A DNA stretch of 64,000 bases from Deltaproteobacteria bacterium (GTDB taxonomy: Bacteria; UBA10199; JACPAL01; JAHFST01): NCBI GenBank assembly GCA_023265625.1, contig JAHFST010000001.1:33265-97264 (forward strand), in the 5' to 3' direction. The translations under genes and the position numbers were made by a program. This document shows, in pieces, positions 16,987 to 26,081 of this stretch (within the stretch, counting starts at the first letter, position 1; the number at the start of each line of letters is the position of its first letter). The notes beneath the pieces were generated by a model. It worked only from the letters and a program-made list of their open reading frames with translations. It ran no database searches and had not been told where the DNA came from.

Positions 16987-18738
16987 TTAATGGGATTTCT
17001 GAATCTCTCGCTTGGCCATAAGATAATTTCCAACCGCTAGAAAATTCAATCCGGATCTGAGAAATACATCGACCGCATCTTTGACAGAGTGTACGAGAGG
17101 ATATCCATGGAGATTATAAGAGGTATTTAACACCGCCCCAATTCCGGTTAGATTTTTGAATGTTTTGATCAAGCGGTAATAATCTGGATTGAAGTCATAA
17201 GTTACAATTTGCGGCCGAACCGTTTTGTCTTTGGGATGTGTTGCCGCAAAAATATCTGCAGTATTGGACGAATCATAAGTCATGACCATGTAATGAGCTG
17301 CATAGTTTTTGCCGTAATTTTTTAGATACCGATCTTTATCATCGTCAATTATGCTTGCGGCAAAGGGCATCCAGAAGTCCCTGGCCTTGATCATGTCGTT
17401 GATGATCTGTACTGTCCGCCAATCAGAGGGATTGGCCAGGATAGAACGGTTGCCGAGAGCTCTTGCACCGAATTCTTCGCGCCCTTTCACTCTTGCCACA
17501 ATTTCTCCATTTGCAAGGAGTTGCGCGATCTCCGTCTCTATGTCATCGAAATGGGTTATTTGGATCGAGGTACTGTTGAGGGTGAGGCTTGCTAACTCCT
17601 CCATGCTTGTATTTAACACTGGATTACCGAGGGTGAACTTGCGGATTGATCTTGGCCTCCGTTTGGTATCAATAAAATAGCTAAACATGGCAGCACCGAT
17701 GGCATTGGTCTCGTCGCCGCAGGATGGGAAAATATAAATTTTTTCGATGGTGGGGGAGTCTTTCAAAACGCGATTAGCTTTAACATTCATAAAAAAACCG
17801 CCAGATAGGGCAACATTTCGAATGCCTGTTTTTTGAACCCAGTACTCCACAAACTTGACGATCATTTCCTCTGAGAATATCTGAAGACCACCGCAAATAT
17901 CGTCAAAACGCTCAAACTCGCAGATCTGACGAATATCTTGATAAATCTTGTGATCATCCACTTCAGTTGTGATTGGCCCGCGCCAATACGACCATTTACC
18001 GTCTTCAAACGAAAGAAGGGCGGCAAACTTGTCCGCCATTTTGCGCGCATGGGCTGGATTGGCGTAGGGAGCCATCCCCATTAATTTATACTCATGCTCC
18101 AGGTGGACAAAACCGAGATAGACTGTCACCCACGCATACAACTTTGCAAATGGCTGGGAGTCCGGAGACGAAAAAAGTTTCTGGATTGTCTCCGTTTTTT
18201 TAAATACCGACACTGTGGCATCTTCTCCATCCCCATAACCGTCCACTGTAATGACCAAGAGATCGTTTTCAAGTCCATTGTCAGAACCGAAAGCTGCCGT
18301 TGCGAAATGACATAAATGATGTTGAACAGTTTTTATCCTATCCCGCGGAAAACTTTCAAATCCAACATTGCGATAAAGGTGCAACCGCTTTTCCACATCA
18401 TAGAGCGGTTGTCCGAAGAATGATTTAAGTCGGCTTAGGGAATGCCGAAGAATAGTTTTAAGGCTCCGGGCCCTAAGCATTTCCCTTGTATAAGAGAGAT
18501 AGTCATCCCTGGATGTATATTCCCGTGATGGATGTTGATAGCTCGAAAATACGATCTCCTGTAATTGGGATAAATCTATACCAGCAAAAGCAAGACATGC
18601 GTGGATGGACGCGATTGGTGGCCCCCAAAAATTTTTAATCCGTCGAAAGCGCTCTTCCTGGATAGCGTATACAATCTCGCCATCTTTCATTAAACAAGCA
18701 GCACTATTGTGACCATCGTGAATCCCTAATATATACAT
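16987..18738 (-). CDS. Carbamoyltransferase, NodU/CmcH family (copy 1)
   Basis: 583 residues. N-terminus MYILGIHDGHNSAACLMKDGEIV with QEERFRRIKN; HHLCHFATAAFGS carries the metal-binding His pair; ALSGGFFMNVKANRVL and GREEFGARALGNRSIL mark the YrdC-like C-terminal half. The family transfers a carbamoyl group from carbamoyl phosphate, through carbamoyl-AMP, to a sugar hydroxyl. It is one of two such genes here and lies 2 bases downstream of a methyltransferase gene, so one sugar may be both methylated and carbamoylated. Confidence 0.93.
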   Translation of the reverse strand: MYILGIHDGHNSAACLMKDGEIVYAIQEERFRRIKNFWGPPIASIHACLAFAGIDLSQLQEIVFSSYQHPSREYTSRDDYLSYTREMLRARSLKTILRHSLSRLKSFFGQPLYDVEKRLHLYRNVGFESFPRDRIKTVQHHLCHFATAAFGSDNGLENDLLVITVDGYGDGEDATVSVFKKTETIQKLFSSPDSQPFAKLYAWVTVYLGFVHLEHEYKLMGMAPYANPAHARKMADKFAALLSFEDGKWSYWRGPITTEVDDHKIYQDIRQICEFERFDDICGGLQIFSEEMIVKFVEYWVQKTGIRNVALSGGFFMNVKANRVLKDSPTIEKIYIFPSCGDETNAIGAAMFSYFIDTKRRPRSIRKFTLGNPVLNTSMEELASLTLNSTSIQITHFDDIETEIAQLLANGEIVARVKGREEFGARALGNRSILANPSDWRTVQIINDMIKARDFWMPFAASIIDDDKDRYLKNYGKNYAAHYMVMTYDSSNTADIFAATHPKDKTVRPQIVTYDFNPDYYRLIKTFKNLTGIGAVLNTSYNLHGYPLVHSVKDAVDVFLRSGLNFLAVGNYLMAKREIQKSH

Positions 18739-18739
18739 T

Positions 18740-19507
18740 TTATGCTCTAATTTTTTTTGCTTTAACCAAAGAAAACATCGAGCCCTGAACGACCCAAGGA
18801 GCCAGCCATGTGAGATATTTGGCGATCCAGCACGATATTTTTACCTCAGCTAGCCGGATTCGGCTTTTCCTCAGATCTATATATTGCTGCTCGCATGATG
18901 AAAGCATCATAACGCAGTAGGGTTTAAAAAAACTAAATATTCGATGATGATGCTTGTCAAGAAATATCCCAGCCGAGGTGTAGGTAAAAAAATGAACATG
19001 GCCAATCAATCGTGTTTGCTCCGAATAATAGCGGTGACGATTCACAGCATCCCTTAGTAAGTCAAATAAGTTGATTTGAATTGGAATATTATAGATCACG
19101 TTCTTGCACAGTCGGTTAAGTCGTTCAGCGACGATGTCTTTTTTTGGAATATGCTCAATGACGTCGATCATAAGTGCCAGATCAAATGTTTCATCGGGGC
19201 AGTCGATCAAGGAACAGTTTAGAGAACGAACAATATGAGGATTAGCTTGAGACTGGATGGATAACATTTCGGCTGATAAATCGAGCGCAATAAATTCAAC
19301 GTTGATGTCTCTACGTTTGAAGTAATCAGCGACCATAAATCCGAGAATTCCTGCTCCGCCTCCCACATCTAGAATCTTAATTGTATTTGAGCTTATTTCA
19401 ATTCTTTCAAGAAGAACTAAGATTTGATCGAATTTAAAAGCAGAATCTTCCCGATGAAGCCCAGGATTATTGAAGATGTAGGAGTGATCATTATATATAT
19501 CTGTCAT
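18740..19507 (-). CDS. Class I SAM-dependent methyltransferase
   Basis: 255 residues. Motif I IKILDVGGGAGILGFMVADYF, motif II EFIALDLSAEML and DLALMIDVIEHIPKK place it in the Methyltransf_11/23-type superfamily. Likely methylates a glycan or a nucleotide sugar. It is 10 bases from the LIC12162-type gene upstream and 1 base from the carbamoyltransferase gene. Residues after about 145 are not diagnostic for substrate. Confidence 0.85.
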   Translation of the reverse strand: MTDIYNDHSYIFNNPGLHREDSAFKFDQILVLLERIEISSNTIKILDVGGGAGILGFMVADYFKRRDINVEFIALDLSAEMLSIQSQANPHIVRSLNCSLIDCPDETFDLALMIDVIEHIPKKDIVAERLNRLCKNVIYNIPIQINLFDLLRDAVNRHRYYSEQTRLIGHVHFFTYTSAGIFLDKHHHRIFSFFKPYCVMMLSSCEQQYIDLRKSRIRLAEVKISCWIAKYLTWLAPWVVQGSMFSLVKAKKIRA

Positions 19508-19517
19508 GATGGTTTAT

Positions 19518-21260
19518 TCAAGTATCAAATTTTAGGGCATTGAGCCACGCGCTTTTCCAGTTTCGATCAGACCGAGCAAATTGAAAGCAAAAGGATCTAA
19601 TAGCGGCCTGAGTTGTATTACTCATCCACCATTCATCAATATTTGTATATATTGAATTAAGGTGATGAGCCGCTTTAAGTGAGTCCTCAAAGAGGATTTG
19701 AGCATTTTTGAGTTCTTCAAAAAAATGGATTGCAGACGACCGAAGTTTATGGGCAGCCGGGTCATATACAATAATAGTTGGCAAATTCATTGAAAGTGAT
19801 TCCAAAACTGGAGTGCCAATGTGATTTGATAAATGAATCCGAGCTCGTTTGAGACTCTCTTGAAAGAGAGGGATGCAATCCTTACGCATGTCAATTTTTG
19901 GATTATACATCCGCAAGCCTTTTTTCTGGCGTTGCCGTAAAACAATCTTAGCAAGAATTTGCGGAGTAATTTTCTCGAAAAGTTGATCCGTAAGATTGAT
20001 TGTATGTTGGTAAGTACTTGCGATAAAAAAACTCTCAAGTAATCCAGCATATTCTGTAACGGTTGGAAATGTAAAGACGATGTCCTTGTTGCTTTTGTAT
20101 CTAATGGCCCTATCCGATAAGAGCTTTGGGTGTGGAAGAACATGATCTCCCCAACCCCATGTGAAATAATAATTTGCGAGTTCGTTTTCATAATCCTCAC
20201 TGGACTGCACTTCAGAAAAACCATATCCAGCCCCGTGTTGAGAAATGCACAACTCTCGAGGCTGTGCTTCCGCGACAAGATATTTAAAAGCCTCGTTAGT
20301 GTGTATAGCATTGGCAGTAAACATGCGATTCATATGAGGGTATTCTTTGATCCAATCCACCGCATTTTTTCGATATGTGTTTAGGTATTCCACAAAAGAT
20401 TGTGGAATAAAATAAAAAAAAAGTTCTGAAGCTATATTTAAGAGCTGATTCTGATTATTATTGCCACATATTTTTCGAGAGAGTTCCATTCTAAGACTAA
20501 TATCCAATTCTTTGTTCGATGGTAGTAATGGTGAGAACGTATGGTGGACGATTTCTCCGTGACTTTTTATAAAAAACCAAAGGGCATTGTATAGGCTATT
20601 TTTTTGGTAGTAAGGCGACACAACTAAGGTCATGCGATTCCGAAAAAAACGGTTCAGCACGCAAATAAAGTGCTGCAAGCTACTTCTAAGGCTCTCTTTT
20701 TTTGTAATATTAGGAGTGGTTCTAGGTGTGGCAATGCTATCAATGTTAATATATTTTTTTTTGATTCCACAAAATTCAGCAACTCCCGAATACATTTGAT
20801 AGTTGAAGTCATGTGATGAATAAGACATCTGGTTATAGCCGTCTGAGTCAAATGATAATGAATATGTTTTACCGCAACTTTCCATCCATACGTCATGATG
20901 TTTTGTTATTGCCCTGTTTAGGATTGCTCGCTTTTCATATAAATTATGAAGAAAATGATATATCCATCGCCCCAGAACAATTTTATAGTATTTTTCATTT
21001 TTATTTAGTCCAAATACTTCGTTGTATGCGGCAGCTACTTTTGAAAGTAGTGCGTCAAAAACCACTCCGATTTCTTTTTTGATTTGCGCTGCATCCAAAG
21101 AGCTTATGGGGTAATCGATCATTTCTGTGGTATTATTTTTGCTCAGCTTTTCTGCGATTTCACTACACCAATCCCCAGCGATCAGTACTTTAGCCGACTC
21201 TATATTTCGAGTGATCCGACCCGTTGTGACTAAAAAGGGCTGGTTATAAAGAAAAGTCAC
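19518..21260 (-). CDS. LIC12162-family transferase (surface polysaccharide)
   Basis: About 580 residues. The N-terminus TFLYNQPFLVTTGRI with VLIAGDWCSEI, and the later ISQHGAGYGFSEVQSSEDYENELANYYFTWGWGD, fit the LIC12162 family first described in Leptospira O-antigen loci, where the C-terminal half looks like a GT-B/CDP-glycerol-transferase fold. The precise reaction is not established. The GTG at 21260 (GTGA overlap) is preferred because it puts the family N-terminal motif at the start; a TTG at 21296 would lengthen it by 12 codons. AT content is high here. Confidence 0.8.
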   Translation of the reverse strand: MTFLYNQPFLVTTGRITRNIESAKVLIAGDWCSEIAEKLSKNNTTEMIDYPISSLDAAQIKKEIGVVFDALLSKVAAAYNEVFGLNKNEKYYKIVLGRWIYHFLHNLYEKRAILNRAITKHHDVWMESCGKTYSLSFDSDGYNQMSYSSHDFNYQMYSGVAEFCGIKKKYINIDSIATPRTTPNITKKESLRSSLQHFICVLNRFFRNRMTLVVSPYYQKNSLYNALWFFIKSHGEIVHHTFSPLLPSNKELDISLRMELSRKICGNNNQNQLLNIASELFFYFIPQSFVEYLNTYRKNAVDWIKEYPHMNRMFTANAIHTNEAFKYLVAEAQPRELCISQHGAGYGFSEVQSSEDYENELANYYFTWGWGDHVLPHPKLLSDRAIRYKSNKDIVFTFPTVTEYAGLLESFFIASTYQHTINLTDQLFEKITPQILAKIVLRQRQKKGLRMYNPKIDMRKDCIPLFQESLKRARIHLSNHIGTPVLESLSMNLPTIIVYDPAAHKLRSSAIHFFEELKNAQILFEDSLKAAHHLNSIYTNIDEWWMSNTTQAAIRSFCFQFARSDRNWKSAWLNALKFDT

Positions 21261-21937
21261 GGTTTTTTTGCCAAGATACTCATCGAACTTCTCCAAAATG
21301 GGAATTTATCGTCTGTCCTTAGGATTAGTTTTTTTATAAACTGGAGATGGTTGGGCAGTATATTAGAGTAGGGACTTCCGATATAGGGATAATCAACGTT
21401 TACGATGTCGAAACCGGCGTTTCTCAGATTCATAGATAGGGATGTGTCACTCGGAATGAGGAAATTCAACTTCTCTTCGAGAAATGGTAACGTTTTAAAT
21501 AGACAATAATAAGGTGAGCTAGAGTTTGGGGTCGCAAGAAAAGCGATATGACCGCCTGGCTTCAGGCAGGTAAAAGCCCGCTGGATGTATTCGAATGGAT
21601 TTGGTAGATATTGAATCGTGCCACGAAATACAACGATATCGAAGAAATTGTCAGAGTTGAATAAATCTTTTCCAAATTGAATGCCCTTCTTTTTTGCGAT
21701 ACTGCTAGCATAGTCCGAAATCTCCATCCCGAATGCATACTTTTTGTTCCACCCTATGGCGTCGATAAACTCGCCTGTGGAGCAGCCGACATCAAGGAGC
21801 GATCCTTCGTTGAAGATTTTTTCGCCGATGAAGGAAGTGAGGTATTTCTTCTCTTTAACAAAACTCAATTGCCTCAGGTGATCATTGCCGAGGCGAGTTT
21901 TGAAATAATCCTTTCCAAATCCATCATAGTCACTCAT
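21257..21937 (-). CDS. Class I SAM-dependent methyltransferase
   Basis: 226 residues. GSLLDVGCSTGEFIDAIG (SAM motif I), YAFGMEISDYASSIAKKKG, and DIVVFRGTIQYLPNPFEYIQRAFTCLKPGGHIAFLATPN are clear Methyltransf_23-type features. It overlaps the upstream gene by 8 bases and the LIC12162-type gene by 4. Probably methylates the same glycan component; no substrate evidence. Confidence 0.85.
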   Translation of the reverse strand: MSDYDGFGKDYFKTRLGNDHLRQLSFVKEKKYLTSFIGEKIFNEGSLLDVGCSTGEFIDAIGWNKKYAFGMEISDYASSIAKKKGIQFGKDLFNSDNFFDIVVFRGTIQYLPNPFEYIQRAFTCLKPGGHIAFLATPNSSSPYYCLFKTLPFLEEKLNFLIPSDTSLSMNLRNAGFDIVNVDYPYIGSPYSNILPNHLQFIKKLILRTDDKFPFWRSSMSILAKKP

Positions 21938-23210
21938 GAAGAATGCCCAAGTTTAGCTGTTTTTTTATGGATGTGGCTATACCCTTAATTCCATCAGAAA
22001 TAGGGTGGTAGTAATAAGAATAGTCAAAACTAAGATTAGTTTTTCTCATGAATCGAGTGATGCTAGTGAGAATGAAATCACAGAATTTTAGGCTAAAAAG
22101 AAGAATGCCATCCACAAATCTTGGTTTTAGAGGCTTTCTTAGTAATTCTGACAGTACGCGGTCAAAAACAAGGGCGGATTCCCCCGTAAACTCTTCTTTG
22201 ATGAGATTGTTGAACTTATCGCTTGAGATGGGTTTGAGATGACGATCCGTTAATAGTCGTTTAATATCGTCAAGAGTATCTGGGAGATGGCAACATTCAT
22301 ACATCCATTCAAGTACTGGCTCCATTAGCAATGCTTTACTTTTGGTTTTTAAGTAATGATCTAGGCAGATTACGGGAGTTTGAGTGGCATAGGCGTCAAC
22401 ATATGAGAAAGAAGAAACTCCGACCATGCAGAGGCAGCTTGCCATCCACTCTGCGACATCATATCCTAGGTTCATCTCAAAACGAGGGCCGTATCTTTCA
22501 GTCAGGTAACGATACGTGGAGACATCCTCATTGGGATGAGGCCTGAAACTGATCTTTAGATCCGTATGATTAACGATGAATTCGAATAGATCAATGTAAC
22601 AATTTATAGCCTTCGACTCGATTTCCTGACGGGCTGCCGTCTGCACACGGTTTGAAAGTGATGGTTCTGACAGGTAAAAATCCAACAAGCCTCGCTTATA
22701 AATGTCGTTTAATGCGGCAAATCTCCCAATAAATCCAATTTTTTTATCACGTTTCACACTTGTCTGGTACTCACGTGCGATGGGTAAGCGTGAATAGCCT
22801 ACCCGCTTCAATTTTTGAGGGTTATCTATTATTCTATTTTCTTTGAACCACTGGAGAGAATTTCTGCCCCAAAAAAAAATTGCCTCTACATTGCTGAATT
22901 CGAATATCTCTGGATAAACCAATTTGTATTGAGAATTAGCTAAAAACCCCTCAGATGGCATAAAGAAGATTTCACTATTGTACCCCTTTGCTATATGCTG
23001 GACATGCTGTTCGTAACACGCATCGATTTGACCAAGGAGAAATAGCTTCTGGGGTATAATATGTTTAAAAAATCTTGAAAAATTTCTTCTGGAACAGATA
23101 AATGTTCTGACCCCACGCTCATTGAGGGCGCGTTCAATGATATAGCAGGTTGATAAATCTCTTCTTAAAGCGTCGGCGTATAGAAACACTATATTGGTTT
23201 GAATAGGCAT
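21930..23210 (-). CDS. Surface carbohydrate biosynthesis protein, GT-B-like
   Basis: About 426 residues from the ATG at 23210 (TGATG overlap). N-terminal Rossmann-like half (NIVFLYADALRRDLSTCYIIERALNERG), then ISFRPHPNEDVSTYRYL and VGVSSFSYVDAYATQTPVICLDHY. The arginine/His-Pro motif followed by a Ser-Ser-containing C-terminal segment is what CDP-glycerol-transferase-like and related surface-carbohydrate proteins show. It probably transfers a sugar or polyol phosphate. No family name can be given with certainty. Confidence 0.6.
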   Translation of the reverse strand: MPIQTNIVFLYADALRRDLSTCYIIERALNERGVRTFICSRRNFSRFFKHIIPQKLFLLGQIDACYEQHVQHIAKGYNSEIFFMPSEGFLANSQYKLVYPEIFEFSNVEAIFFWGRNSLQWFKENRIIDNPQKLKRVGYSRLPIAREYQTSVKRDKKIGFIGRFAALNDIYKRGLLDFYLSEPSLSNRVQTAARQEIESKAINCYIDLFEFIVNHTDLKISFRPHPNEDVSTYRYLTERYGPRFEMNLGYDVAEWMASCLCMVGVSSFSYVDAYATQTPVICLDHYLKTKSKALLMEPVLEWMYECCHLPDTLDDIKRLLTDRHLKPISSDKFNNLIKEEFTGESALVFDRVLSELLRKPLKPRFVDGILLFSLKFCDFILTSITRFMRKTNLSFDYSYYYHPISDGIKGIATSIKKQLNLGILHE

Positions 23211-24502
23211 CACTCTTCATTCTTCAATAAGCCTGCACCCTCTAAAATCTGAGCTGTTTGAATTAGATCAAGGATAGAGGTGTTCATTTTTTCTGCGATG
23301 CTTAATAAGTCATGATTTCCATCTGAATAATTTAACACCCACATTCTATTGCGGATTTCATCGGAGTGATCCTTTTGTACTCCGAGCGATGGGTAGAGGC
23401 CTCTTTTAGACAATTGTGGTTCGCAAAATGGATTTTGGGAATGATAATGTCTATTGCCTTCCATCCCCAGAACTATTTTATAATAGAGGTCTAGAGTTTC
23501 CCCGAGAGCCTGAGCGGTGACGAATTTAAGGTTGTCATCACTGGTGTGGTACTGGGGATATTCTGTATAGACGGATCTCATTAGTAATCCCATTGGCAAA
23601 TTAAACCCCGGAGAGCTATATTGTCTCTCATCGCTTCCTCCAGGCCAAAAATTGCGTATTTGATAAGGATGGTTGCTGAACTTGAGTATGTTTTCGGAGA
23701 GACGATCGATTTCATGATTGCCGTGTCTTGTCTTCTTATAGTTGAATTTTCCTGGATCTCCACAACAAGTAACCACAAAGCCCGCATGGACCCTTTCTTT
23801 AATTGTTGACTGGTTGAGGTTAAGATAGGAAATGGCCCCGATCGTTTCGGGTATGAATAAAAACCGGTAGGAATAGCGTCGCTTTTCCCTGGAAATTTCC
23901 TGGTACAGCTGAGCTGTTGTGACGACTCCCGAAAGGCAATCGTTGGCCATAGACGGATGACAATAATAACATGAAAATAGTATCTCCTTGTCGGTTTCTC
24001 CCGGCAGATAGACCTCAGCCAAAATTAGATTCCCCGGCTTTAGAGTTGAATTGATTTCGACATAATATTTTTCATCCTTCATTTTGAGGAAATCATTGTG
24101 TCGCATACAAAAACCCCAGCGTTTTTTGTAATAACTGGTGAGGTAGGGGATTGTGTCGGGCTTGTTTGGCAGGGTAAAAATATGGGGTGTTAGCTCTTTG
24201 ATTGTAAACCAGCCGCAGACAGGCACGCTGTAACCCATCAAGTGCAGATTGTTTTCGGAAAAATCGACAATTTTCACACCCGCGGTGTCTCTGATAAAGG
24301 CCGAGGAAATATGCCATTCGTCAGGAACCTCCCAGTCGAAACATTTTGTTCCGCTCGGCACGTAGGTATATTGCAGGGGGACATCTTTTTCAATAACCGA
24401 CAGAGTTTCCTGAACGCCGGTTCCAGTTAAACTGCGACAGAAAGGAAAGAGCTCTGCTAGCAGAGCATACATCTTGAGGCCTGTCTCGTTCCGGTCGATC
24501 AT
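23210..24502 (-). CDS. DUF4910/M28-like aminopeptidase-type protein
   Basis: 430 residues. FPFCRSLTGTGVQETL opens the DUF4910 region. The embedded peptidase core shows metal ligands CHPSMANDCLSGV (His...Asp), PETIGAI (Glu) and HTSDDN (His), as in M28-type aminopeptidases. The last 50 residues (HDLLSIAEKMNTSILDLIQTAQILEGAGLL) form a winged-helix-like tail. Genes of this type recur in polysaccharide loci, where they may act on amide-linked sugar substituents rather than peptides. It overlaps the downstream gene by one base. Confidence 0.82.
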   Translation of the reverse strand: MIDRNETGLKMYALLAELFPFCRSLTGTGVQETLSVIEKDVPLQYTYVPSGTKCFDWEVPDEWHISSAFIRDTAGVKIVDFSENNLHLMGYSVPVCGWFTIKELTPHIFTLPNKPDTIPYLTSYYKKRWGFCMRHNDFLKMKDEKYYVEINSTLKPGNLILAEVYLPGETDKEILFSCYYCHPSMANDCLSGVVTTAQLYQEISREKRRYSYRFLFIPETIGAISYLNLNQSTIKERVHAGFVVTCCGDPGKFNYKKTRHGNHEIDRLSENILKFSNHPYQIRNFWPGGSDERQYSSPGFNLPMGLLMRSVYTEYPQYHTSDDNLKFVTAQALGETLDLYYKIVLGMEGNRHYHSQNPFCEPQLSKRGLYPSLGVQKDHSDEIRNRMWVLNYSDGNHDLLSIAEKMNTSILDLIQTAQILEGAGLLKNEE

Positions 24503-24504
24503 AA

Positions 24505-25257
24505 TTAGGCGTAATGCTTGAGGTGTTTTTTTGAAAAGTTTAGGATTTTTTCTGAGAGAGTGTCATCCCTCTTCATAAGATCAAAAATGGAGTTCATAGA
24601 GTAATCAGACAGGGAATTCATTATCTTTTCACAATGAATGAAGTCCTCCTTGTAATCCACCGTAAAGCGGTAATTGGCATTGATGGAATCCGACAGGGGG
24701 ATCGTGGCGATATTGAAAAAGTCAGGATGTCTATAAATAAACATAGTGACATGCTCAAGATACTTTTTCTCCTGAGTCATTTCGACGATCTTCTTAAGTG
24801 CTTTAATCGAAACTGCCTCAACAAAAAGCCCCAATGAGTTCAAAATAATCGGAACCCCGTCGGCGGTGACATGTGTGCAATAATCAAGATTAGGATCGCT
24901 CAAAAAAATATCGAGTAGTTGATTCAAGGATTTTAGGTCGATAAAGGGGTTGTCGGAACAAACGCGGATAATTTTATCGCATTGAAAGACTTCCGCCGCC
25001 CCGATGAAGCGCATTAAAACATCGTCGCAATCCCCTCGAAAATACGGAATACGCGACTTCTCGCAAAATTCAACCAACTCTTGATCTTGCGGCCGATCTG
25101 TTGTTGCGATGATGATCCGATCAACCATGGGCGAAGCTTTCAGGCCAATAATTACGTGCTCTATTAATTTCTTGCCGTTGATTTCTGTCAAAACCTTACG
25201 GGGAAATCTTGATGATCCGAGTCTCGCTTGAATAATGGCATCTACTTTTTTAGTCAT
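24505..25257 (-). CDS. SpsF-like cytidylyltransferase
   Basis: 250 residues. KKVDAIIQARLGSSRFPRKVLTEINGKKLIEHVI is the SpsF-type cytidylyltransferase N-terminus, and IIRVCSDNPFIDLKSLNQLLD follows. Relatives activate acidic or nonulosonic sugars with CTP, but some act on other polyol or sugar phosphates. It is one of three CTP-using enzymes for acidic sugars in this locus (see 27813-28505 and 31328-32065), so at least two different CMP-activated products are likely. It is 2 bases from the DUF4910 gene. Confidence 0.85.
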   Translation of the reverse strand: MTKKVDAIIQARLGSSRFPRKVLTEINGKKLIEHVIIGLKASPMVDRIIIATTDRPQDQELVEFCEKSRIPYFRGDCDDVLMRFIGAAEVFQCDKIIRVCSDNPFIDLKSLNQLLDIFLSDPNLDYCTHVTADGVPIILNSLGLFVEAVSIKALKKIVEMTQEKKYLEHVTMFIYRHPDFFNIATIPLSDSINANYRFTVDYKEDFIHCEKIMNSLSDYSMNSIFDLMKRDDTLSEKILNFSKKHLKHYA

Positions 25258-25285
25258 GTCAATTTGGCTTTACCTGGGTTCTCAT

Positions 25286-26065
25286 TTAAATCGCGATGAA
25301 CCCACCATCGATGGGAATGACCGATCCCGTGATGTACGACGAGGCATCCGAGGCCAGAAAGACGGCCGCCCCCTTCAGGTCGTCATGATAGGCCATTCGG
25401 CCCAGCGGTACTTTGCGAATATAGAGAGAATAAAAAGGCTCGCCTTGATTGTTATAATATCCACCAGGCGCTATACAATTAACCCTTACCTTTGACTTCG
25501 CCAGATAGGAGGATAGATATTTTGAAAACATGATCATGCCGCCTTTGGTGTAGGGATAATCCGGTTCCGTCTCAAAATGGGAGCCTTCATAAAGTTTCAT
25601 GTCTGGAGCGACGAGTCCGTAGATCGAAGCCACGTTGATAATGCTTCCACTATTTTGCTTTGCCATGGCTTTTCCAAAAACCCTGCATGAGATAAAAAGA
25701 CCCCTAGAGTTGACTTCCATGGATCGGTCCCAGGTCTCGACGGTATCGTCAAAAAATTTCTTCATGGGCCTTTCGACGCCACAGTTTATCAGGATATCCG
25801 GAGTCTTGGAGTCAGCTGATATGGATCTCAGCGAAGACGTAACATTTTTTTCATCGGATTGATCCAATTGAATAGCATGAGTATCGAGGCCCAAAAGACG
25901 CAGCTTGTTAGAGGCTTCCTGGATTTGAACTGTATTTTTTGAGGCGATATAAACCCGAGCCCCTGCTTCGGCGAGAGCTTCGCTCATCGGAAATCCGATT
26001 TTTCCCGCTCCACCGATAACGAGGGCAACCTTGCCTTTGAGAGAAAACAACTCGTTAATATGCAT
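25286..26065 (-). CDS. SDR oxidoreductase (PtmA-like, copy A)
   Basis: 259 residues, classical SDR. VIGGAGKIGFPMSEALAEAG (cofactor), GSIINVASIYGLVAPDM (Ser) and YPYTK (Tyr/Lys), ending in PIDGGFIAI. It shares the unusual stretch YNNQ...KVPLGRMA...ASSYITG with the SDR at 27042-27812, so the two are paralogues flanking the Gfo/Idh gene. PtmA-type SDRs occur with legionaminic-acid-derivative genes. Likely acts on an acyl or keto group of a nonulosonate or its precursor. Confidence 0.85.
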   Translation of the reverse strand: MHINELFSLKGKVALVIGGAGKIGFPMSEALAEAGARVYIASKNTVQIQEASNKLRLLGLDTHAIQLDQSDEKNVTSSLRSISADSKTPDILINCGVERPMKKFFDDTVETWDRSMEVNSRGLFISCRVFGKAMAKQNSGSIINVASIYGLVAPDMKLYEGSHFETEPDYPYTKGGMIMFSKYLSSYLAKSKVRVNCIAPGGYYNNQGEPFYSLYIRKVPLGRMAYHDDLKGAAVFLASDASSYITGSVIPIDGGFIAI

Positions 26066-26081
26066 AGGTCAACATAACAGG

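Noticed and set aside
19787..20311. 174-codon minus-strand frame inside the LIC12162-type gene
   Set aside because: Same strand, other frame, no family features; a by-product of AT-rich coding sequence.
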